From the NCBI GenBank assembly GCA_023481025.1, contig JAMCWV010000165.1, positions 1 to 8,641 of the forward strand: a stretch of DNA of 8,641 bases, given 5' to 3'. Below, piece by piece: positions 1 through 6,295 of the stretch; positions within the stretch are counted from its first letter, which is position 1, and every line of letters starts with the position of its first letter. This DNA comes from Gammaproteobacteria bacterium (GTDB lineage: Bacteria; Pseudomonadota; Gammaproteobacteria; Enterobacterales; Alteromonadaceae). A model generated the notes under the pieces. It ran no database searches. It had not been told where the DNA came from and saw nothing but the letters and a program-made list of their open reading frames with translations. Both the position numbers and the translations under genes were made by a program.

Positions 1-476
1 GCGAGTGGCCAAGCAATGTCCAGGGTCGGGTCGTCCCAGCGAATCGACTTTTCATACTCAGGCATATAAAAATCTGTCGTTTTATAGACGAACTCAGCGC
101 TGTCGCTGAGCACCAAGAAACCATGAGCAAGTCCGGGCGGAACCCACAACTGCCGGAAATTATCGGCGCTCAACTCGACACCCACCCACTGGCCATAATT
201 GGGCGAGTCTGGGCGAATATCCACGACCACATCGAACACCCGGCCTTGGGTGCAGCGCACGAGCTTACCCTGCGCATGTTCGGTTTGAAAATGCAGCCCA
301 CGCAACACACCATGTTGCGATTTTGAGTGGTTGTCTTGGACAAACACCACTGACTGACCTAGCGCTTGGTCAAAGCGCTTCTGGTTGTAGCTTTCGAGAA
401 AAAAGCCGCGTTCATCTTGGAAGACACGCTGCTCACAAATGAATACATCGTGAATATCAGTTTCAATCAATTGCAT
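1..476 (-). CDS. rfbC: dTDP-4-dehydrorhamnose 3,5-epimerase (partial, C terminus beyond left edge)
   Basis: This gene encodes RmlC/RfbC, the cytoplasmic cupin enzyme that epimerises C3 and C5 of dTDP-4-keto-6-deoxyglucose on the way to dTDP-L-rhamnose. I read it directly from the minus strand: 158 residues are visible, starting MQLIETDIHDVF and open to the window edge; the family is about 180 residues, so about 25 are missing. Family landmarks are present: ERGFFLESY at residues 22-30, LRGLHFQ at 58-64 with the catalytic-base His62, Lys71, VPPGLAHGFLVLS at 112-124, and YKTTDFY at 131-137 containing the expected catalytic Tyr131. The ATG lies 2 nt after the kpsE-like stop codon, with only a weak AAGA as Shine-Dalgarno, so translation is probably coupled to that gene. 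Its place behind the export genes suggests that the exported polymer, or another glycan of the same locus, contains rhamnose. Other rml genes would be expected beyond the left edge. Confidence 0.93.
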   Translation of the reverse strand, partial: MQLIETDIHDVFICEQRVFQDERGFFLESYNQKRFDQALGQSVVFVQDNHSKSQHGVLRGLHFQTEHAQGKLVRCTQGRVFDVVVDIRPDSPNYGQWVGVELSADNFRQLWVPPGLAHGFLVLSDSAEFVYKTTDFYMPEYEKSIRWDDPTLDIAWPL

Positions 477-478
477 AG

Positions 479-1627
479 TTAATCTTTATGGTCGAGGATA
501 ATCGCTCGAATCAAGTGGGCGATGCCCGCTAAAAACAGGGTGAATAAAAGGTACAAGGTAATGTTGTAACTGCGATTTGGCTCGGTGGCGAATTGCGGCA
601 AGGTTGGATATTGTAATACCGAAATGGTTTTTAACTGCCGCGCCGCTTCAACGCGCGTCGTTTCAAGCGCAACCAAGGTATTCGAATACAACTCCAAGGC
701 AAACTTAGCGCGTAACTCGAGTGTCGCGTACTCTGCCGACACGCGGTTGAGTGAATCACCGGTTGCGGATGCCATCTTTGCTTGTTCTTTTTCAATTTGT
801 TGCTCAAGCGCAGAAATTTCTGCCTGAATGCGCACCATTTCTGGCGACGTTAACGACTGAAAACTACTCAATGCTGTTTTGCGCGCCTCAGCCACTGCTT
901 TTTCTGCCTGCAAACGGCTGACCGTCTCGAACGTGGCTTCCACGGTGCCGGTCGGTGAAACAAGGCCATAACGGTTTTGGAACGACAGCAGTTCTTCTCG
1001 TGCCGCGTACAAACGTTGTTCGAGGGTATTCGCTTGTTCTTCAATGAAAGCGACCTGCTCACGCGCTAAGCGCTGACCCATCTCATTCATGTGCGCTTCA
1101 CCAAACTCGAGCAAGAGTTCAGTAATACGTTGAGCCATCGCCGGCTCATACGCTTGCACTTGTACGCGCAATACACCCGCATAATCATCAAACTCAATCC
1201 GTGTGCGTTTCTGCATATAGGCGTAAAAGGTTTCGATCGGCGCCTCGGCATTCAGTCGCGACCACGCATCGATGCGCGGATTGCTGTAATGTTCACGCAA
1301 ATTTAAGGCTTCGTCGAGACGTAGCACCATGTCGACCGAGTTCAAATGATCTTTCAGCAACAACAAATCACTTGAACCCGCCGCACCGGAAAGCAAACTC
1401 GAAATGTTCATGCCCACCGGGTTAATCGATGGGCTTTCCATCACGATATGCGCCGTCGACACATAGCGTTCGGTCACCAGCACGCTCCAGTACAAGGCCA
1501 TACCGGCGATAAACAGAATAGCGAGCGCCCAGTGTGGCTGGCGTTTCGCAAAGGCAACCGTATTCTTCTTGGTGATTTTTTGTTTTAGGTTCATGAAGCG
1601 TCTCTTGCTGCGACCCGCGTCGCTCAT
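479..1627 (-). CDS. kpsE: capsule polysaccharide export inner-membrane protein, KpsE/CtrB/BexC family
   Basis: This is the polysaccharide co-polymerase-type adaptor (PCP-3 class) that links the KpsMT ABC transporter to the outer-membrane exporter. The 382-residue product has the family layout. A basic N terminus is followed by a transmembrane segment at about 33-52. A large periplasmic domain (about 53-350) has a long heptad-rich coiled-coil stretch at about 185-345. A Pro-containing segment (TLPQFATEPNRSYN) leads into a second transmembrane segment at about 355-375 and a short basic cytoplasmic tail. The length matches KpsE/BexC relatives (about 370-390). The first ATG overlaps the upstream ATPase stop codon by one base (TAATG), which suggests translational re-initiation, but no Shine-Dalgarno is visible there. 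An in-frame ATG at 1594 (Met12) is preceded by AAGAGA at 6-nt spacing and is a credible alternative start. The symbol is by family and does not imply that an E. coli group 2 capsule is made. Confidence 0.9.
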   Translation of the reverse strand: MSDAGRSKRRFMNLKQKITKKNTVAFAKRQPHWALAILFIAGMALYWSVLVTERYVSTAHIVMESPSINPVGMNISSLLSGAAGSSDLLLLKDHLNSVDMVLRLDEALNLREHYSNPRIDAWSRLNAEAPIETFYAYMQKRTRIEFDDYAGVLRVQVQAYEPAMAQRITELLLEFGEAHMNEMGQRLAREQVAFIEEQANTLEQRLYAAREELLSFQNRYGLVSPTGTVEATFETVSRLQAEKAVAEARKTALSSFQSLTSPEMVRIQAEISALEQQIEKEQAKMASATGDSLNRVSAEYATLELRAKFALELYSNTLVALETTRVEAARQLKTISVLQYPTLPQFATEPNRSYNITLYLLFTLFLAGIAHLIRAIILDHKD

Positions 1628-2538
1628 TATTCGTTAGGTGGTGGTGTTTTTTGCGCTTTAGCAGCGGCCTTCTCTGCTGCTTTGGCTGCTGCCTTCTCGG
1701 CTTTCGCGGCTTCTTTCTCTGCCGCCTTTTTGGCTGCGCGTGCTTCCGCAGCCTCGCGTTGTTTTTGTGCTTTCAGTTCCGCCGCTTCTTTCTGCGTCGG
1801 CTGGCCTATCGATTGGTAATAGGCGTCAATTGCATCATCGATACGATCATACCAATACGCCTGACCTTCATGCAGGAAAATGCCTGCTTGGCATAAATCG
1901 CGCAGAATATTGACGCTGTGCGAGACCATAATCAGGCTGGCTTTACCGATACGTTCATGAAAAGCAGCCTTGGCCTTTTCTTTAAAAGTGACATCGCCGA
2001 CAGCCGTGGCTTCGTCGGAAATATAGACGTCAAAGTCAAAGGCCAATGACAAGCCAAAATTCAACCGACTGCGCATCCCACTCGAGTAGGTTCGAATCGG
2101 TTGGTCAAACGCACTGCCAATTTCGGCGAAGTCTTGTACTTTCTGAATAATCGTATTGATGTCACGGTCACCACCATGAATCCGTGCCACAAACTTGGTG
2201 TTCTGCCGTCCGGTCATCGACGCCTGCAAGCCACCAGACAGACCAATTGGCCAGCTGATGCGCACATGCTCCTTGAGCTTGCCGCGATCGGGTGAGTCCA
2301 TGCCGCCAATTAGTTTCAACAAGGTTGATTTACCGGCACCATTGCGGCCAACCACGCCAACCGAGACGCCTTGCGGTATTTTAAAATTGACCCCTTTTAA
2401 AACCCAGTCACCACCAAAAGGACCGTGATAGCGTTTCCAAAGATCAATCGCTTCAATCGCATAAGGGCCGTTTTCACGCAGCGTGGCGACATCTAAGCTT
2501 GGGTTTTCCGCTTGGTTTTGCTGGGTATCAGTACTCAT
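1627..2538 (-). CDS. kpsT: capsule polysaccharide ABC transporter ATPase, KpsT/CtrD/BexA family, with Ala/Lys-rich C-terminal tail
   Basis: This nucleotide-binding subunit pairs with the KpsM-type permease to power polysaccharide export across the inner membrane. Visible motifs are Walker A GRNGAGKST (64-72), an ABC signature YSSGMRSRL (151-159), Walker B DVYISDEATAVGD (170-182) with catalytic Glu176, and the switch His207 in VSHS. The DEATAVGD stretch is characteristic of the KpsT group. The gene is 303 residues against about 220 for typical KpsT proteins. The excess is an N-terminal extension of about 25 residues and a low-complexity tail at 248-303 made almost only of Ala, Lys and Glu, ending TPPPNE. 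A GAGG Shine-Dalgarno lies 8 nt before the ATG, and the gene starts 14 nt after the permease stop. The core call is very secure; the tail's function is unknown. Confidence 0.95.
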   Translation of the reverse strand: MSTDTQQNQAENPSLDVATLRENGPYAIEAIDLWKRYHGPFGGDWVLKGVNFKIPQGVSVGVVGRNGAGKSTLLKLIGGMDSPDRGKLKEHVRISWPIGLSGGLQASMTGRQNTKFVARIHGGDRDINTIIQKVQDFAEIGSAFDQPIRTYSSGMRSRLNFGLSLAFDFDVYISDEATAVGDVTFKEKAKAAFHERIGKASLIMVSHSVNILRDLCQAGIFLHEGQAYWYDRIDDAIDAYYQSIGQPTQKEAAELKAQKQREAAEARAAKKAAEKEAAKAEKAAAKAAEKAAAKAQKTPPPNE

Positions 2539-2552
2539 ACTTTCGCCCTCGA

Positions 2553-3359
2553 CTACGACGCAATCAGGCGTACTTTAAAACGCACTTGCAAGATTAAACC
2601 GAGCAGGATGGCGACAATAGCAAACTTCTGCACATAGGCGAGGTCAATGCCGGGCACCGAATGGTAGGTACTAAAAACCTGCATCCGCACTAGCTCAACC
2701 GCATGTAAAACCGGGTTATATAACAAATACTCACGGAGCCCGTGCGGGAACATAAACACTGGAAAGATTACGCCCGACAACATGTACAAGGGAAAGGTAA
2801 TCAGCGTAATAATTCGGCGCAATTCCGGCACCAAGGTAAACGGAAGTGACAGAATTAAGGCGACACCGAGACCAAGCAGTGCAACCCACAGCCAAACCCA
2901 AATCATTTCCAAGGGCGCATGTGGAATAACGGCAATTCCGATTAAGGTTAAGCCGAAAATTTTCAATACCAAGACCAACGATTGCAAAGTGGTTTCGAGC
3001 GCAAAGCGGGCAAAAATGGTGTCGGCGGGGTGGACTTGCCGATAGGCATAGAGGGCACGATTGGCATCAACCGCAGACATACCGCGATTCATGATATTGC
3101 GGAACATAAAGAAAGTTAGAATACCGACAATCAACCATGGAATAAACTCGGCTCCCGGAATCAAGCGGCCGGTTCTGCCGAGTAACGTCCGTACCCAAAC
3201 CAGAATCATCACATGCAGAATCGGTTCGAGGATCAACCATACCGGCCCCATGCGATCTTGAGTAATCCGCGCCATCGTCTCGCGCATGAACATGGCATGC
3301 CACACATGCATTGTGACTTGCCACGGCGTGCGCGGCTTATGCGTTTGCATCGCATTCAT
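2553..3359 (-). CDS. kpsM: capsule polysaccharide ABC transporter permease, KpsM/CtrC/BexB family
   Basis: This is an ABC-2 type permease forming the inner-membrane channel for lipid-linked polysaccharide together with the adjacent KpsT-type ATPase. The 268-residue protein has about six hydrophobic segments (roughly 39-58, 72-89, 122-144, 152-177, 183-204 and 245-262), as in KpsM (about 258 residues). Recognisable family stretches are RITQDRMGPVW near the N terminus and YNPVLHAVELVR at 214-225 just before the last membrane segment. The amphipathic N terminus (HVWHAMFMRETMARI) is also typical. The gene begins 24 nt after the OPX stop codon. The first ATG has only a poor Shine-Dalgarno (GGTAG at 7 nt); an ATG three codons later (MQTHK) is possible and would not change the protein materially. 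Confidence 0.95.
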   Translation of the reverse strand: MNAMQTHKPRTPWQVTMHVWHAMFMRETMARITQDRMGPVWLILEPILHVMILVWVRTLLGRTGRLIPGAEFIPWLIVGILTFFMFRNIMNRGMSAVDANRALYAYRQVHPADTIFARFALETTLQSLVLVLKIFGLTLIGIAVIPHAPLEMIWVWLWVALLGLGVALILSLPFTLVPELRRIITLITFPLYMLSGVIFPVFMFPHGLREYLLYNPVLHAVELVRMQVFSTYHSVPGIDLAYVQKFAIVAILLGLILQVRFKVRLIAS

Positions 3360-3383
3360 CGTTGCGCTACCACATGTACCCGT

Positions 3384-5153
3384 TTAGAGATCAAGAGCAA
3401 TCCGCGTGGCCACGGCCACCTGATAAAGAATCTGCGTAATCGCCGAGGCGGTTTGCAAGCTCTTGGTTTCCACTTTCGGCAGGACAAGAATCTCGTCACC
3501 CGGACGCAACGCAACTTCGCTGGCATCGCGCACTTCACCGTTCTGGCGCAAAATCAAAATTCGACGTGTGTCCGCTTGCTCACTAAAACCGCCCGCGCCG
3601 GTAATGTAGTCACGCGCTGATTTGTTCGGTAAGTACACCGCTGACTGCGGAATGTAGACTTGGCCACTCACTAAAATCGAGTCGGTGCGCTGCGGCAAGG
3701 TCACAATATCGCCGTCTTGCAAGCGAATATCGACCACTTGGTCATTGTAACTCACTACTAAACGACCATTCGGCTCCACTTCCCGAGCACGCTGCACAAA
3801 CTGAGTAATCAATTCCGCTTCGCGAATACGAATGGTGGCTTCTTCGACCGTACTCGACGACGCGCCTAAATAGGTCGTTTCTAAGCGGCGCAAGGATTCT
3901 TCCAAGGCAACTTTCTGCCGCTCGGCAACCGACTCACGGCGAATCGAAATCGCCTCATAGGCGGTTTCACGCGGGTTAATTGCAATACTATTAAGCAGCT
4001 CATGCAAAGTCGCGTCTTTGGGCACGACAAAATACGACTGACTTAAATGCGCACCTTCAAGCTGGACGACAATACTATCGCCTTGGCGGTCGGCCATAAA
4101 CAAAACTTCATCGCCGTTGGTAATATTCGCTTCGCGGAAATCACTCAACACCAAGTAGCGCGAGAACGGCCGCTGCTCACGTTTACCGCGAATCAGTGCA
4201 TGGGAGACGCCGGTACGCAGGTGAGCTAATTCCGTGATCAGCTCGCCCGGTGTATCCGACTCGGTCAGTTCAAAGTGATACGCCCGCGCTACTTCACCAT
4301 GCACCGTTACCACCGGCCCACGTCGCTCGACCACAAGGGTGTCGCCGTCTTGCAGTTGCGGGTGATCTAGCAGGCCGCTATAAATGAATTCATACAGGTC
4401 AATATTGGCAATCGTTTCGCCTTGACGGAGCAAACGCACACGACGGTAGCTACCCGCTTCCTCATCGATACCTGACGCTTGATCAAGGAAATATAAAATC
4501 GAGTCGCTCGGCACCCCGGCATAGCGTCCTGGTTTCTGCACGAAGCCAGTGACAAACACTGCAACCGGTTGCACGCCTTGTAAGTTGGTATAGACGCTGA
4601 CATTTTCCGGATACACGTCACGCACCGCCGCACGCACTGTAGCGTCCAGCTGACGATGACTGACGCCCTGCACTTTCACTGGTCCAACACTGGGGATAAA
4701 GATATTCCCTTGCGCATCCACCGGTAACACACGGTCAACGTCTATCGCCCCCCAAATGCGTAAGGTCACTTGGTCGCCCGGCAACACGCGATACTCAGGG
4801 TTGAGACCGTCCGAGCGTAAACCGCGAAAACCACCGGAGAACAAGTCCGCACCAAATGGCTTAATTTCGTCCCGTTGACGCTGGTTCAGTTCGTCCGGCA
4901 CCGGACCATAATTACCGGTCCGCCAATCGGTGCGCACTGGTTGTTCTTGCATTTGCTGTTGTTGAGCCTGCGCCGCTTGCAACGCTTGGGCACGCTGATC
5001 TGCAGGCAAGTCACCAATGGACTGTGCGTTTACTGCAGCACTAAAGAGCAACGCACTGAGAGTTAAGGCACCGAACTTGATCGCTTTCGCTGCCAAATTG
5101 AATCCGCGCATGAACGACCGAGCATGCACACGGCGTAAGCCATTAGTAATCAT
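3384..5153 (-). CDS. outer-membrane polysaccharide export protein (OPX; Wza/KpsD/CtrA superfamily)
   Basis: This periplasmic/outer-membrane exporter component receives capsule polymer from the KpsMTE complex. From the chosen ATG the product is 589 residues. A long basic N-region leads to a hydrophobic core (FGALTLSALLFSAA) and a signal peptidase I site after VNA, at about residue 43. There is no lipobox, so unlike Wza it is not predicted to be a lipoprotein. A Gln/Ala-rich linker follows, then the Poly_export domain at about 118-195 (YRVLPGDQVTLRIWG, GNIFIPSVGPVKVQG), and several SLBB-type repeats, seen as VTGFVQKPGRYAG at about 202, VQLEGAHLSQSYFV at about 363 and VSGQVYIPQSAVYLPN at about 495. 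I chose the ATG at 5153 because GAGGT lies 8 nt upstream; a GTG at 5159 is too close to that site, and an ATG at 5111 lacks one. The gene overlaps the upstream lipoprotein gene by 11 nt, indicating coupled translation. Confidence 0.93.
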   Translation of the reverse strand: MITNGLRRVHARSFMRGFNLAAKAIKFGALTLSALLFSAAVNAQSIGDLPADQRAQALQAAQAQQQQMQEQPVRTDWRTGNYGPVPDELNQRQRDEIKPFGADLFSGGFRGLRSDGLNPEYRVLPGDQVTLRIWGAIDVDRVLPVDAQGNIFIPSVGPVKVQGVSHRQLDATVRAAVRDVYPENVSVYTNLQGVQPVAVFVTGFVQKPGRYAGVPSDSILYFLDQASGIDEEAGSYRRVRLLRQGETIANIDLYEFIYSGLLDHPQLQDGDTLVVERRGPVVTVHGEVARAYHFELTESDTPGELITELAHLRTGVSHALIRGKREQRPFSRYLVLSDFREANITNGDEVLFMADRQGDSIVVQLEGAHLSQSYFVVPKDATLHELLNSIAINPRETAYEAISIRRESVAERQKVALEESLRRLETTYLGASSSTVEEATIRIREAELITQFVQRAREVEPNGRLVVSYNDQVVDIRLQDGDIVTLPQRTDSILVSGQVYIPQSAVYLPNKSARDYITGAGGFSEQADTRRILILRQNGEVRDASEVALRPGDEILVLPKVETKSLQTASAITQILYQVAVATRIALDL

Positions 5154-5565
5154 TTGCACTTACCTCGCGAGCTTGTTGCGCTGGGTCAGTGACATTACGC
5201 GTCGCTTGCCACTGGTTGTCAGCATAGCGACAGATCACTGCAGTTGTATAGGGAGTTTCGCTTGTTTGAATACTGCCGCGATAACAGGGACGCCCGCTAG
5301 CCGCGAAATAGCGCTCAGTCAGGGTCAACACCGTGCGACTGCCCCACGGTGTCGTGCCCAAGTTAAGTTGATCGCCAACACGGCCATTTTCGAGTTGCCC
5401 GCTAGCCTCAGCCGGAATGCTGATGGCGCGGGCTTGTGAAAATGCCCAATGATGAAATTCTTCGGAAATACTGCTGCTCGGCTGACTGCCACTATTCAGG
5501 GCACAGCTGGAAAGGGTCACAGCGAGGATTCCCGCGCCCAATAATTGTGTGAGTTGCTTAATCAC
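5143..5565 (-). CDS. small putative outer-membrane lipoprotein, first gene of the export operon
   Basis: I do not recognise the exact family. From a GTG start the product is 140 residues. It has a short signal peptide with hydrophobic core LLGAGILAVTL and a lipobox LSSC (Cys21), so the mature protein should be lipid-anchored; Ala at +2 favours the outer membrane. The mature part is Ser-rich at first. It then carries a compact domain with RTVLTLTERYFAASGRPCYRG (split here by eye: RTVLTLTERYFAAS then GRPCYRG, 77-97) and AVICRYADNQWQATR (109-123). The spaced Cys94 and Cys112 could form a disulfide. The YFxASGRxC...CRxxDxxW pattern recalls C-terminal domains of 17-kDa surface-antigen-type lipoproteins; this is a tentative resemblance from memory. 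The GTG is supported by AGGA at 8-nt spacing. An upstream in-frame extension would read through the ops element and promoter and is rejected. Position and the 11-nt overlap with OPX suggest a role in capsule export or anchoring. Confidence 0.8.
   Translation of the reverse strand: MIKQLTQLLGAGILAVTLSSCALNSGSQPSSSISEEFHHWAFSQARAISIPAEASGQLENGRVGDQLNLGTTPWGSRTVLTLTERYFAASGRPCYRGSIQTSETPYTTAVICRYADNQWQATRNVTDPAQQAREVSANDY
5162..5166 (-). promoter_or_regulatory. ribosome binding site that decides the OPX start
   Basis: GAGGT on the minus strand lies 8 nt before the ATG at 5153 and only 2 nt before the GTG at 5159. The spacing selects the ATG as the start of the polysaccharide export gene. The site lies inside the last codons of the upstream lipoprotein gene. 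Confidence 0.7.
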
Positions 5566-5573
5566 GTTGCAGT

Positions 5574-5577
5574 TCCT
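5574..5577 (-). promoter_or_regulatory. ribosome binding site for the lipoprotein GTG start
   Basis: AGGA on the minus strand sits 8 nt upstream of the GTG at 5565. The signal peptide begins directly at this GTG, so the site and the protein sequence agree on the start. Confidence 0.65.
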
Positions 5578-5635
5578 GTAGTCGTTATTCGTTGCGTATG
5601 CTTTGCCTTGGTGTCGAGAAACGAGCCGCGACAGA

Positions 5636-5647
5636 CACGCTACCGCC
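5636..5647 (-). promoter_or_regulatory. ops element (RfaH recruitment site)
   Basis: The minus strand reads GGCGGTAGCGTG, a perfect match to the E. coli ops (operon polarity suppressor) consensus. In E. coli this sequence pauses RNA polymerase and, in the non-template strand of the paused complex, recruits RfaH, which then suppresses termination along the operon. Here it lies in the untranslated leader of the capsule export operon, about 70 nt before the first start codon, and directly downstream of the rfaH gene. The match, orientation, position and adjacent rfaH make accidental occurrence very unlikely. Confidence 0.93.
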
Positions 5648-5661
5648 CGTGAGTTACGGGC
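5645..5661 (-). promoter_or_regulatory. RNA hairpin overlapping ops
   Basis: On the minus strand GCCCGT, loop AACTC, ACGGGC forms a perfect 6-bp GC-rich stem. Its 3' arm shares the first three bases (GGC) of the ops element. In the transcript this hairpin would form just as polymerase reaches ops. It is not followed by a U-tract, so it is not an intrinsic terminator. A pause-supporting or ops-presenting role is inference. Confidence 0.6.
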
Positions 5662-5682
5662 CCCAAATTCCCCTGCGTGACC

Positions 5683-5688
5683 ATCATA
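5683..5688 (-). promoter_or_regulatory. putative promoter -10 of the capsule export operon
   Basis: TATGAT on the minus strand matches five of six bases of the sigma-70 -10 consensus and lies in an AT-rich patch about 36 nt before ops. No good -35 hexamer is present at 16-18 nt. An overlapping alternative, TAAAAT at 5693-5698, has ACAACA at 17-nt spacing (three of six -35 matches). A promoter is expected in the 193-nt gap between rfaH and the lipoprotein gene, but which hexamer is used cannot be decided by eye. Confidence 0.4.
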
Positions 5689-5758
5689 ACGTATTTTAAT
5701 GGCGCACGTGGACCTTGTTGTACTTGTAATCGTGGTGCACTTCAACTGCTGCGACAGA

Positions 5759-6259
5759 TTATGACGCACCTTTTAATAAACGCTCTTCAATTTCGATACG
5801 TTGTTGTTTTCCAAGCATATCGAGCAACACCAAGCAGCGATCTTCGCCTTTCGGCAACTGATAAACCGCTTTCAAGCCAACAAACGGGCCGTCGGTGACT
5901 TCAACCAAAGTGCCGGCGCTAAACAGCCCGGTATTGACTGGCTCTTGCTCAGTTTGCTCTTCCAGTGCTTGCAATTGAGCAATGACATGACTCGGAATTT
6001 GCGCTGGCACTCCGCCAAAACGAACAAAACCGTACACGCCGCGCGTACTGCGGAGCGCGTTAAAATTGGCCGTTTCAAGATCAATCTGGACAAATAAGTA
6101 CCCGGGAAATACGGGTTCACGCACCGATTGGCGCTTGCCGGCGACACGTTTGGTCACCGTCATGGTCGGCAAACAGGTGACGTACGCTTGATTCTCAACA
6201 TTCAGCTGCGCGCGTTGCTCTTGTCTGACTTTGCATTGTAGAACGTACCAGCTCGACAT
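5759..6259 (-). CDS. rfaH: transcription antiterminator RfaH (specialised NusG paralogue)
   Basis: RfaH binds RNA polymerase paused at ops, suppresses pausing and Rho-dependent termination, and couples translation to transcription of surface-polysaccharide operons. The 166-residue product aligns by eye with E. coli RfaH (162): MSSWYVLQCK at the start, REPVFPGYLFVQIDLE at 47-62, STRGVYGFVRFGG at 71-83, and a C-terminal KOW region GEDRCLVLLDMLGK. The ops-contacting positions Lys10, Gln13, Arg16 and Arg73 of E. coli RfaH are kept, while His20 is Asn. Glu48 and Arg141 match the E48-R138 interdomain salt bridge that autoinhibits E. coli RfaH, supporting a fold-switching RfaH rather than housekeeping NusG. 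The ATG lies 37 nt after the pgi stop with no terminator between, so it may be co-transcribed with pgi. An AAGG lies 9 nt upstream of the ATG. Next downstream is an ops-bearing operon, its likely target. Confidence 0.95.
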   Translation of the reverse strand: MSSWYVLQCKVRQEQRAQLNVENQAYVTCLPTMTVTKRVAGKRQSVREPVFPGYLFVQIDLETANFNALRSTRGVYGFVRFGGVPAQIPSHVIAQLQALEEQTEQEPVNTGLFSAGTLVEVTDGPFVGLKAVYQLPKGEDRCLVLLDMLGKQQRIEIEERLLKGAS

Positions 6260-6295
6260 GGACCTAAACCTTGTAAAGTTGCCGTTGTTATTCTA

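Noticed and set aside
123..326. Plus-strand ORF of 67 codons
   Set aside because: It lies wholly antisense inside rfbC, whose protein motifs are unambiguous on the minus strand.
1651..1896. Cys/Phe/Leu-rich plus-strand ORF of 81 codons
   Set aside because: It is the antisense reading of the Ala/Lys codon repeats in the KpsT tail, which gives Cys/Phe/Leu runs by base composition alone.
3213..3620. Plus-strand ORF of 135 codons across the kpsM/OPX junction
   Set aside because: It has no recognisable domain, its composition looks like reverse-complement coding sequence, and it is antisense to two well-supported genes.
5154..5159. GTG at 5159 as the start of the OPX gene
   Set aside because: The GAGGT ribosome site is only 2 nt away from this GTG but 8 nt from the ATG at 5153, so the ATG fits better.
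5017..5439. Plus-strand ORF of 140 codons opposite the lipoprotein gene
   Set aside because: It is antisense to the lipoprotein, which has a coherent signal peptide and lipobox, and to the OPX signal peptide. It shows no domain.
5701..5758. Terminator between rfaH and the ops operon
   Set aside because: Short palindromes (CACGTG, GTGCAC) are present but no stable stem with a T-tract, so readthrough from rfaH cannot be excluded.
5566..5769. N-terminal extension of the lipoprotein frame up to 5769
   Set aside because: It would put about 68 residues before the signal peptide, overlap the end of rfaH, and translate the promoter and ops element. The GTG at 5565 has its own AGGA and starts directly at the signal peptide.
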